Of a DNA stretch of 64,000 bases, positions 7,731 to 15,138 are shown piece after piece. The notes beneath the pieces were generated by a model. That model saw only the letters and a program-made list of their open reading frames with translations, was not told where the DNA came from and did no database searches. Position numbers and translations under genes: made by a program. How positions within the stretch are numbered: position 1 is the stretch's first letter; each line of letters begins with the position of its first letter. The DNA is from Ignavibacteria bacterium. GTDB taxonomy: Bacteria > Bacteroidota > Ignavibacteria > Kapaibacteriales > Kapaibacteriaceae. The DNA lies in assembly GCA_016707005.1 (NCBI GenBank), contig JADJIQ010000005.1, forward strand, positions 1,136,001-1,200,000, given 5' to 3'.

Positions 7731-9967
7731 CGCCCTGCGATCAAGTTCAACGCACTGCCTGCCTTGAACCAGCCGATCTGTTGAGCATTCATGGTGTGCT
7801 TGAGTTCGATCGTCTCGCTCGTTCCATCAGCATGTGTGATGCCAAGTGATACTGGCGCGCCCGGTGCGATGGTGGTGATGTCGATGGAGAGACGATCATC
7901 TTCGCGGATCTTGTCGTAGTCCGATGGGTTTACGAACGTGAGCGGCAACATGCCTTGCTTCTTGAGGTTTGTCTCGTGGATACGAGCAAAACTCTTTACG
8001 ATGATGGCCTTGCCTCCAAGGAAACGGGGCTCCATGGCAGCGTGCTCGCGAGATGATCCTTCGCCATAGTTCTCGTCACCAACAACAACCCAGAAGATGC
8101 CGCGGGCTTTGTAGTCGCGCGCAGTTGCGGGTACCTCTGCGTATTCGCCGGTGAAGGTGTTCTTGACGGCGTTGGCAGTGTCGTTGATGTAGTTGATGGC
8201 ACCGATGAACATGTTGTTGGAGATATTGTCGAGGTGACCGCGGAAACGCAACCACGGTCCGGCCATAGAGATGTGGTCGGTTGTACACTTGCCCTTTGCC
8301 TTGAGAAGCAATGGCATGTTCTGATACTCCTCAGGCTTCGGTGCTGCAAATGGTGCAAGTGCTTGCAAGCGGTTGCTCTCCGGTGCGATAACCACGCTCA
8401 GCCCCCTACCATCTTCTGCGGGTACGATGAAGCCGTCGGGATCAGGAACGAAGCCGTGTTCCGGGAGCTCGTGACCGGTTGGTGGCTGCAACATCACGCC
8501 ATCGATCGGCTCCTTCATGAAGTTGGTTGTGAGGTTGCCGGCAAGGACGAATGCGGCAACGGTCTCCGGTGATGCAACAAAGGCGTGGGTTTCCTTGATG
8601 CCATCGTTGCGACCGGTGAAGTTGCGGTTGAAGGAGGTGATGATGGAGTTTTTGTCGCCCGCTTGGACGTCATGACGTTTCCATTGTCCAATACATGGAC
8701 CACAGGCGTTTGCTAGAACCACTCCGCCGATAGCTTCCATCTTTGCCAAGATGCCATCACGTTCGATAGTAGCGCGCACTTGCTCAGAGCCCGGCGTGAT
8801 AGTAAACTCACTCTTGGCCTTGAGTCCGTTAGCAGCTGCAAAAGCGGCGATGTCGGCCACACGACTCATATCCTCGTATGAGGAGTTTGTGCATGAACCG
8901 ATAAGACCAACGCGGAGTTCTTCCGGCCAATTGTTTGTCTTGACGGCCTTGACAAATTCCGAGAGTTCCATTGCGCGGTCCGGTGTGAATGGTCCGTTGA
9001 TATGGGGCTCCAAGGCATCAAGATCGATATGGATCACCTGATCGTAGTAGGCTTCCGGATTGGATGCTACTTCGGCGTCTGCGCGAAGATGTTCTGCAAC
9101 ACCGTTGGCAAGATCCGCTACGTCATGGCGTCCGGTCGATCGGAGATATCTCTCCATCGATGCATCATACGGGAAGACCGATGTTGTTGCGCCGATCTCT
9201 GCGCCCATGTTGCAGATCGTGCCCTTACCTGTTGCGGAGAATGATGCTGTTCCGTCGCCGAAGTATTCAACGATGGCACCGGTGCCGCCCTTGACCGTGA
9301 GAATGCCCGCAAGCTTCAAGATCACATCCTTCGGACTTGTCCAGCCATTCATCTTGCCGGTGAGCTTCACACCGATGAGCTTTGGCATCTGCAATTCCCA
9401 CGGCATGCCCGCCATCACATCAACGGCATCTGCACCGCCAACACCGATAGCGAGCATACCCATGCCCCCTGCGTTCGGAGTGTGTGAATCTGTGCCGATC
9501 ATCATGCCACCAGGGAAGGCATAGTTCTCGATCACCACTTGGTGAATGATGCCCGCACCCGGTTTCCAAAAACCAATGCCGTATTTGGTGGAGACGCTCG
9601 CGAGGAAGTCAAAGACCTCTTTGTTCTCGGTGAGCGACTTCTCGAGATCCGATGTGGCGCCGTGTTCAGCGCGAATGAGGTGGTCGCAATGTACCGTTGA
9701 AGGAACAGCAACCTTGGGGATCCCGGCCGACATGAACTGCAACAATGCCATCTGTGCCGTGGCGTCCTGCATCGCAACACGGTCCGGGTTGAAGTCCACA
9801 TACGCACCGCCGCGTGTATACGCCGTTGTTGGCATATCCATCATGTGTGAGTAAAGGATCTTCTCGGCGAGAGTTAGGGGGCGACCCACCACGTTGCGCG
9901 CTGCGGCTACCTTGCCCGGCAGATTGCTGTAGACGGTGGAGATCATTGAGAGGTCTTGCGTTGCCAT
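7727..9967 (-). CDS. acn: Aconitate hydratase, mitochondrial type
   Basis: Interconverts citrate and isocitrate in the TCA cycle, in the cytoplasm. The 746-aa length and sequence fit the mitochondrial-type aconitase family rather than the longer AcnA/IRP type. Visible motifs are the substrate loop (IGTDSHTPNAGGMGMLA), the cysteines for the 4Fe-4S cluster (GSCTNSSYEDM, then ANACGPCIGQW), and the swivelling C-terminal domain with GDENYGEGSSREHAA. ATG 9967 lies just inside the end of an 8-bp repeat array, with no obvious Shine-Dalgarno. The stop is inside another array. Monocistronic as far as can be seen. Confidence 0.95.
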   Translation of the reverse strand: MATQDLSMISTVYSNLPGKVAAARNVVGRPLTLAEKILYSHMMDMPTTAYTRGGAYVDFNPDRVAMQDATAQMALLQFMSAGIPKVAVPSTVHCDHLIRAEHGATSDLEKSLTENKEVFDFLASVSTKYGIGFWKPGAGIIHQVVIENYAFPGGMMIGTDSHTPNAGGMGMLAIGVGGADAVDVMAGMPWELQMPKLIGVKLTGKMNGWTSPKDVILKLAGILTVKGGTGAIVEYFGDGTASFSATGKGTICNMGAEIGATTSVFPYDASMERYLRSTGRHDVADLANGVAEHLRADAEVASNPEAYYDQVIHIDLDALEPHINGPFTPDRAMELSEFVKAVKTNNWPEELRVGLIGSCTNSSYEDMSRVADIAAFAAANGLKAKSEFTITPGSEQVRATIERDGILAKMEAIGGVVLANACGPCIGQWKRHDVQAGDKNSIITSFNRNFTGRNDGIKETHAFVASPETVAAFVLAGNLTTNFMKEPIDGVMLQPPTGHELPEHGFVPDPDGFIVPAEDGRGLSVVIAPESNRLQALAPFAAPKPEEYQNMPLLLKAKGKCTTDHISMAGPWLRFRGHLDNISNNMFIGAINYINDTANAVKNTFTGEYAEVPATARDYKARGIFWVVVGDENYGEGSSREHAAMEPRFLGGKAIIVKSFARIHETNLKKQGMLPLTFVNPSDYDKIREDDRLSIDITTIAPGAPVSLGITHADGTSETIELKHTMNAQQIGWFKAGSALNLIAGR

Positions 9968-9970
9968 GAT

Positions 9971-10018
9971 GTTAGATTGTTAGAGTGTTAGATTGTTAGA
10001 TTGTTAGAGTGCTAGTTA
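9971..10018. repeat. 8-bp tandem array (gttagatt/gttagagt) between aconitase and the toxin gene
   Basis: Six units of exactly 8 bases (gttagatt, gttagagt, gttagatt, gttagatt, gttagagt, gctagtta). The last unit includes the TAA stop (10016-10018) of the PIN-domain toxin. The array therefore spans the whole spacer between the toxin stop and the aconitase start. Confidence 0.8.
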
Positions 10019-10408
10019 ACGGCGGTGTTTGAAGTACTTTACGCCGGGGAGTTTGATGAAGTCTGCGTCCTGTGTGTAGAGTGTTGCGCCATAGGACTGA
10101 GCCGTTGCATAGATGATGGCGTCGGCCGTTGACAAACTATGGGCTCTGCTGATCGCTGCTGCCTGACGCGCTCTATCCGAAGAGAGTTCGTCGATAACGT
10201 AGGCCTGCATACCCATCGTGACCGCCATTGCTTCACGCATTGAGACAATGCGTTCGATCGAGCGGTACACCTCAAAAATGCACACACTGGGGACGATGAT
10301 CTCTACGTTTTTGCCCTTGAATACACGTGCATATTCGTCCGCATTCGGTCCGTTCTGAACGTATTCGATCCACGCCGAGGAGTCGAGAACAACTGGTTCA
10401 GTCTTCAT
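10016..10408 (-). CDS. vapC: PIN-domain ribonuclease toxin (VapC-like)
   Basis: A 130-aa PIN-domain protein, predicted to be the toxin of a type II toxin-antitoxin system that cuts RNA with Mg2+. Acidic residues of the active site are visible: VVLDSSAW near the N-terminus, the Glu in CIFEVYR, the Asp in STADAIIYATA and the final YTQDADF. The start ATG overlaps the stop of the AbrB-type antitoxin by 4 bases (ATGA), the usual coupled arrangement. The stop lies inside an 8-bp repeat array. Confidence 0.88.
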   Translation of the reverse strand: MKTEPVVLDSSAWIEYVQNGPNADEYARVFKGKNVEIIVPSVCIFEVYRSIERIVSMREAMAVTMGMQAYVIDELSSDRARQAAAISRAHSLSTADAIIYATAQSYGATLYTQDADFIKLPGVKYFKHRR

Positions 10409-10623
10409 GGCTCAAACTTCTCTTTGTCCCTAATCAGCCGAATATCATGATCCTTGAGGTATCCACGCATCTCATCTATGGTGAGAACCGGTACCAATAC
10501 AAGCATTCCTTCATGAATGAGCCACCGCACGCGCTGGCCAGGGACGAGTCCGATCTGTGCCCGCACCTCCTGTGGGATCACCACTTGGTACTTGGGAGAG
10601 ATCGTTAACGCTTGCGATTGCAT
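10405..10623 (-). CDS. vapB: AbrB/SpoVT-type antitoxin (VapB-like)
   Basis: A 72-aa swapped-hairpin DNA-binding protein expected to neutralise the downstream PIN toxin and repress their shared promoter. The AbrB fold signature is clear in SPKYQVVIPQEVRAQIGLVPGQ, followed by a C-terminal tail for toxin binding. I start at ATG 10623, with AAGG 7-8 bases upstream. The frame is open to 10674, but the extra residues do not look like antitoxin. Confidence 0.85.
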   Translation of the reverse strand: MQSQALTISPKYQVVIPQEVRAQIGLVPGQRVRWLIHEGMLVLVPVLTIDEMRGYLKDHDIRLIRDKEKFEP

Positions 10624-10704
10624 ATCGAACCTTAGTCGTTGTACGGGGTGGGTATCGATACAAAAATCGTACAACGGGGCGAAAAATGCAAACTTTCTGA
10701 GGTG

Positions 10705-10817
10705 CCACGACTTCGTGAATCCATTTCCATATTCCCACGACTTCCTGAATCCATTCCCATATTCCCATGACTTCGCGAATCCATTTCCATATTCCCACGA
10801 CTTCGTCGTGGGCTACT
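10705..10817. repeat. 30-bp tandem repeats ending in a REP-like hairpin, downstream of the transposase
   Basis: Three 30-base units start at 10705, 10735 and 10765, and a partial fourth starts at 10795. Each begins CCACGACTTCGTGAAT or a near variant. The fourth becomes a perfect hairpin, CCCACGACTTCGTCGTGGG (10794-10812), followed by CTAC. The hairpin is the inverse complement of those in the 11.4-11.7 kb array, so the two arrays flank the transposase in opposite orientation. Confidence 0.85.
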
Positions 10818-10839
10818 GAATATCGCCCCTACGGGGCTT

Positions 10840-11292
10840 TCAATCCCATTTATTCGGTTCGTTCACAGCTATCTCATGCCTTACTGTGAGCTTCCGGTGT
10901 TCTGATTCGAAACTCTCCCTTGCGTGATGTGAGGCTTGGTTCTCGATGTATCGCACAAGCCCTTTCTTATCAAATGCAGACACAGAGAAGACGGAGTATC
11001 CCACCTGCCACGAGAAACAAGCGTATCTCCCGCCCTTCGATCGTATCCACTTTGATGAGCCGGCCTTGATGTCTTGCACGAGTTTGGCCGGTGTACACGT
11101 ACGAGGCAACGAAACAAGTAGATGAATGTGGTCGCTCACAGATCCGGCAGCAAGAAGGACGCTCCCAATGTTGGACGCAATGCCCCCGATATATGCGTGG
11201 AGTTCACTCCGGATATCGTCTCCTAGGATCTTCTCTCGGAATTTTGTTGCGAATACAATATGCAACAGCACATTATCGAAGGAATGTGGCAT
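10840..11292 (-). CDS. HUH single-strand transposase, REP-associated (RAYT) or IS200 type
   Basis: A 150-aa Y1-type transposase. The HUH metal-binding motif is DHIHLLVSL near residue 54, and the catalytic tyrosine is in VRYIENQASHH near residue 116, the normal order and spacing. These enzymes cut and join single-stranded DNA next to short hairpins. There is no accessory TnpB. The flanking hairpin arrays favour the RAYT (domesticated, REP-processing) reading over a simple IS200. Start ATG 11292 precedes MPHSFDNVLLHIVFATK, the usual N-terminus of the family. Confidence 0.9.
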   Translation of the reverse strand: MPHSFDNVLLHIVFATKFREKILGDDIRSELHAYIGGIASNIGSVLLAAGSVSDHIHLLVSLPRTCTPAKLVQDIKAGSSKWIRSKGGRYACFSWQVGYSVFSVSAFDKKGLVRYIENQASHHARESFESEHRKLTVRHEIAVNEPNKWD

Positions 11293-11397
11293 AAAGGGGC
11301 TCCTTCCACCATTAGCGACAGAGTACAGTGATTTGTCTCTATCGTGCCCCTTTCACCCATAAACGTGACATTCCATGCCGGATTTCAGAAAATGAAC

Positions 11398-11719
11398 GAA
11401 GTAGCCCACGACGAAGTCGTGGGAAATAGAAATGGGATAACGAAACGAAGTATGTAGCCCACAACGAAGTCGTGGGAAATAGAAATGGGATAGCGAAATG
11501 AAGAATGTAGCCCACGACGAAGTCGTGGAAAACGAATTCGTGGGAAATAGAAATGGGATAACGAAACGAAGTATGTAGCCCACGACGAATTCGTGGGAAA
11601 TAGAAATGGGATAGCGAAATGAAGAATGTAGCCCACGACGAAGTCGTGGGAAAACGAATTCGTGGGAAATAGAAATGGGATAACGAAATGAAGTATGTAG
11701 CCCACGACGAAGTCGTGGG
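11398..11719. repeat. Array of six REP-like hairpins upstream of the transposase
   Basis: Units start with gtagccca at about 11401, 11454, 11507, 11575, 11628 and 11697, spaced 53, 53, 68, 53 and 69 bases. Each begins with the hairpin CCCACGACGAAGTCGTGGG or a near variant, then a linker rich in aaatagaaatgggata. The longer intervals carry an extra half-hairpin, aacgaattcgtggg. Open frames through this region are repeat artefacts. Confidence 0.88.
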
Positions 11720-11734
11720 ACATTGTGGTTGGCC

Positions 11735-12964
11735 TCAGCGATGCATCGCAGGCAGCTCCACAACGAACACGGCCCCATTTCCGATAGGGGGCTCTAAGGT
11801 GATCGTCCCTTGCAGGGCTGTGACGTAGTTCTTCACGATACTCAGGCCGAGGCCGGTTGTGAGCTCGCCGTCTGTTGATTTTGCGCTGTGGGTGGCGAAC
11901 TTGGTAAAGAGGTTCGCACGGTCAGCGTCTGTGAATCCGGGGCCTTGGTCGGCAACGCGGATCGTAGCAGCGCCATCCTTGGCTTCAACAGAGATCGACA
12001 CCGTGGCACCTTTGGGTGAGAATTTGAGTGCGTTCGAGAGCAAGTGATCCACGATGGTCTGAATGCCGGCTGGGTCGGAATGGGCCATTCCGAATCCACC
12101 TACGCGCTCGAAATTGATCGTGATGCCTTTTTCCTTGGCTCGATGAGAATGCCCCATCACAACGGTTTGGACGATCATTGCTGGGTCGAGGTGGGTAGGG
12201 AAGACGGCCACGCCCGACTTCTCAATGGTATTGAGAAGGAGCAGATTCTCGAGGACGGCTTGAATACGAGTTCCGGCACTTCGCACGGTGATGAAGGATG
12301 CAATGGCATCATCGATGCTGAGCTTCTTGTCGCGCTCAATGGCATGAGAAGCGGCATAGAGGATCTCCTTCAACGGACGTTGAAGGTCCTCGCCGGCAAG
12401 TGCGAGAAGTTCTGCCTTCTCGGCATTGAGTCTCGTGATCTGATGGTTCTGTTCGATCACCGACCTATTCGAGGATTCCAGATCGTCGCTCTTGCGTTTG
12501 AGTTCGCTGGTGCGTTCCGCCACTGTCTGTTCAAGCTCTTCGTTGTATCGAGCAAGGTGCTCAAGAAGCCTTTTATTCTCCGACCTCAGGCGGTACGTCT
12601 CAACGGCGGAATCGATCACCATCTTCAGCTCATGTTCGTCCCACGGCTTTGTGATATAGCGGTAGACCTCGCCCTTGTTGATGGCATTGATGATGGCTTC
12701 GAGATCTGCGAAACCGGTGAGGACCATTCGAATAGACTCGGGTCTCGAAACACGCGCGCGTTCGAGAAACTCAACACCGGTTACCTCAGGCATGCGCTGG
12801 TCGGTGATGATCACTTCGATCGGTTGGGTGCGGAGGATCTCTTCGCCTTCTTTCGCACTCAGAGCAGTGTGGACGTTGAAGCTTCTGCGGAACGTTGCGC
12901 GAAATGCGGTGAGGTTGAACTCTTCGTCGTCAACGTAGAGGATATGGGCAAGGTCTGTGTTCAT
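11735..12964 (-). CDS. Response-regulator receiver fused to a kinase-like domain lacking the phospho-histidine
   Basis: 409 aa. Residues 1-120 are a receiver domain: phospho-acceptor Asp55 in VIITDQRMPE, Thr in MVLTGF, Lys in ITKPW. Residues about 125-190 form a coiled coil, followed by a dimerisation helix and an ATPase domain with N box (LLSNALKF, Asn311), G1 (DQGPGF) and G2 (GLGLS). The H box reads GEDLQRPL (191-198): the usual SHELRxPL histidine is replaced by Glu192. It should therefore bind ATP but not autophosphorylate in the normal way. It may act as an ATP-gated output or phosphate sink for the TPR histidine kinase 8 bases upstream, with which it forms an operon. Confidence 0.87.
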   Translation of the reverse strand: MNTDLAHILYVDDEEFNLTAFRATFRRSFNVHTALSAKEGEEILRTQPIEVIITDQRMPEVTGVEFLERARVSRPESIRMVLTGFADLEAIINAINKGEVYRYITKPWDEHELKMVIDSAVETYRLRSENKRLLEHLARYNEELEQTVAERTSELKRKSDDLESSNRSVIEQNHQITRLNAEKAELLALAGEDLQRPLKEILYAASHAIERDKKLSIDDAIASFITVRSAGTRIQAVLENLLLLNTIEKSGVAVFPTHLDPAMIVQTVVMGHSHRAKEKGITINFERVGGFGMAHSDPAGIQTIVDHLLSNALKFSPKGATVSISVEAKDGAATIRVADQGPGFTDADRANLFTKFATHSAKSTDGELTTGLGLSIVKNYVTALQGTITLEPPIGNGAVFVVELPAMHR

Positions 12965-12972
12965 GGCTGACT

Positions 12973-15135
12973 CTAGATCGTGTCGCTCGCTGGTTGGGCG
13001 ATCGGCAAAGTGATGGAGAATACGGCTCCGTTGTCATTGTGGACTTCGATTCGTCCGTGATGACGCTCAATGATACCATAGCTAATCGACAACCCAAGCC
13101 CCGTTCCTTTTCCAACATCCTTTGTTGTATAGAACGGCTCAAAAAGCCGGGGCACCGATTCTTCCGGGATCCCATTCCCGTTATCGGCGATCGTGATCGA
13201 GATCTGGTTCGCACCTGCTCTGCGGACACCGATACGAATTGTTGGGTTTATGGTCTTCTCCAACGCATCGATCGCATTAGAGAGGATGTTCATGATGACC
13301 TGATTGATCTGTCCGGCCCTGCACTCAATGTGTGGGACCTCGTCGAACTCCTTCACGATCTCAACCACCCCACGGATCCTGGTGTTGAGCAACGTGAGCG
13401 TGCTTTCAATGCCACTGACAATGTCGGTCTTCTTGATGGAACCTTCGTCGAGCCTCGAAAAGGTTCGCAGGCTTTTAACGATCTCTGCCGTCCGTCGGGC
13501 ACCGGTTTCAATACCATCCAAGAGCTCAAAGATCTCTGCACGAAGCTCATCAGCGAGGGGGCCAGTGCCACCGATCGCTTCATACTCAAGTAGATCTCTG
13601 CGCAACGGTGCGACTGAGCTGGCAATGAACGTCACGGGATTGTTGATCTCGTGGGCAATGCCGGCCGTGAGCTGACCCAGCGATGCCATCTTCTCACTCT
13701 CGACCAAGAGTGTCTGCGCGGCCTTGAGCTCCACGTTTCTGAGCTGTTCGATCTCCGCGATCTTGTAGGCCTCTTCGATCCGCCTGCGGTCTTCGAGTTG
13801 TGAGATCCTGCGTTGGACTGACTCATCACGAACGCGATCTCTGTAGTCGAACAACTCCTTCGTGAATCGCAATGCTCGCTCAAAATCCTTATGATGCTCG
13901 TAGTACTGTGCGAGTTGTTCTAGGATAAGGGGGCTTGCCGAACCGCCACGAAGGTGATCGAGTTGGTAGCCGCGCAGGAGATGTTCTTCTGCCTTCTTTG
14001 GGTCATAGAGCGGACTGTTGTCTTCATCGAATAACGATCCCAAGAAGGCATTGGCCTGCGATTCGCCAATGGCACTGCCGTTTGCCTTTGAGCGTTCGAG
14101 CGCTTCGGTGAGCATGTCCAATGCTTCCTTCGATCTGCCGCGGATGCGTAGTACGTTGGCTGCATTGGCATAGGGCAGGGTTGCCGAAGTGCCTCTGCTT
14201 TGTGTGATCCTAAACTTTGCATCGGCATCTTGATACGTCCGCAATGCTTTGTCAAGGTCACCCATACGTTCGAACAATACGCCCATGACGTTCTCAGCTC
14301 TCGCGGCTTCTGTAAGGTCTCCGGCAGCTTCAAAGAGCTCCTTGGAACGTGTAGCGTATTCGATAGCCTTGGTATGGTCGTGGCCCTGATCATGAAGGAT
14401 GGCAAGATTGAGATTGGTCTCTGCCACATACCAGTCATTGATCTCGAGCTTCCGGTAGAGCTCAAGAGCAACAAGCAATTCGGTAAGTCCATCCTTAGGA
14501 CGTTGGTCCGCAACATATGCGGATCCCATCGCGCTCAGTGTTCGTGCAAGCTGGGAGAGCAGCCCTGCATGCTCAGCCGCGGAACGCGCTTCTTCGAACA
14601 CTGTGAACGCTTGCGTGAATTGCTCCGCCGAACGAAGAATCATCCCTGCAAGGCGGTACACGAATGATCGCACATACGGGTCTGCTACATCTTTGAGCAC
14701 GACAAACGCATCGTTGATGATCTTCAGTGCAAGATCTCGCTCGTTGGACCTATCATGCTCACGGGCACGCACAACCATGGCAACCGGGACGAGGTCAGTA
14801 AGTCCACTCTCGGCGAGTTCAACGATGAGTTCGTCGAACAAGGTTTGAGTAGTGTGGTCGTTGCTGAAATGAATGGCGCAATCGCGCCAGAGTCTTGCCT
14901 GCAAGTGAAGAACACGGAGGCCGTGTTCCTGCGCAAGATCGATCGCACGGCGGATGGGCTCCAACGCCTTGGATGCCTGGCCCATATGGATGCGTGCAAA
15001 CGCTAGGTCGATCAGTGCACTGCACTCAGACGGCGCGTCGCCCCGCGTACGAGCATCTTCTGCGATATGAACGAATTCCGGCTCGGTGATCCGAAACGGC
15101 TCGCTGAAGAGTCGGGTGTAGACGCTCACGTGCAT
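12973..15135 (-). CDS. TPR-repeat sensor histidine kinase
   Basis: 720 aa, no membrane segment, so probably cytoplasmic. Residues about 30-430 are TPR-like helical repeats, 430-480 a coiled coil, and 480-715 a kinase core. The H box is GIAHEINNPVTF with His495; the N box (ILSNAIDAL), DNGNGIPEE and GTGLGLSIS follow, all intact. The TPR input implies sensing of a protein partner. The stop is 8 bases before the receiver/kinase-like gene, making that protein the likely phosphotransfer partner. It begins 3 bases after the ABC-F gene stop, so it also appears co-transcribed with that gene. Confidence 0.88.
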   Translation of the reverse strand: MHVSVYTRLFSEPFRITEPEFVHIAEDARTRGDAPSECSALIDLAFARIHMGQASKALEPIRRAIDLAQEHGLRVLHLQARLWRDCAIHFSNDHTTQTLFDELIVELAESGLTDLVPVAMVVRAREHDRSNERDLALKIINDAFVVLKDVADPYVRSFVYRLAGMILRSAEQFTQAFTVFEEARSAAEHAGLLSQLARTLSAMGSAYVADQRPKDGLTELLVALELYRKLEINDWYVAETNLNLAILHDQGHDHTKAIEYATRSKELFEAAGDLTEAARAENVMGVLFERMGDLDKALRTYQDADAKFRITQSRGTSATLPYANAANVLRIRGRSKEALDMLTEALERSKANGSAIGESQANAFLGSLFDEDNSPLYDPKKAEEHLLRGYQLDHLRGGSASPLILEQLAQYYEHHKDFERALRFTKELFDYRDRVRDESVQRRISQLEDRRRIEEAYKIAEIEQLRNVELKAAQTLLVESEKMASLGQLTAGIAHEINNPVTFIASSVAPLRRDLLEYEAIGGTGPLADELRAEIFELLDGIETGARRTAEIVKSLRTFSRLDEGSIKKTDIVSGIESTLTLLNTRIRGVVEIVKEFDEVPHIECRAGQINQVIMNILSNAIDALEKTINPTIRIGVRRAGANQISITIADNGNGIPEESVPRLFEPFYTTKDVGKGTGLGLSISYGIIERHHGRIEVHNDNGAVFSITLPIAQPASDTI

Positions 15136-15138
15136 ACG

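Larger units (their letters stand above)
10705..11719. mobile_element. REP/RAYT locus: Y1 transposase flanked by inverted hairpin arrays
   Basis: The unit consists of the left hairpin array, a GCCCCTACGGGGC hairpin (10825-10837) just after the transposase stop, the transposase, and the right array of at least six hairpins. In known REP/RAYT systems a single-copy Y1 transposase is bordered by the REP hairpins it recognises; the arrangement here fits that model. Whether it is still mobile cannot be told from one copy. A related hairpin far away at 31652-31670 suggests dispersal. Confidence 0.7.

Noticed and set aside
10511..10819. Open frames on both strands over the 30-bp repeats, with 10-residue repeats
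   Set aside because: A 30-base period gives 10-residue repeats in any open frame; no ribosome site, and they overlap the antitoxin gene.
10705..11719. Regularly spaced repeats suggesting a CRISPR array
   Set aside because: Units are contiguous or have conserved linkers, the repeats are perfect hairpins, there are no unique spacers and no cas genes.
11353..11778. Open frames of 112 and 141 codons through the hairpin array
   Set aside because: The translations simply repeat the array (YPISISHEF-type units) and have no start signal.
12044..12970. 308-codon plus-strand frame opposite the receiver-kinase gene
   Set aside because: Mirror frame of a gene with clear receiver and ATPase motifs; low-quality composition and no start site.
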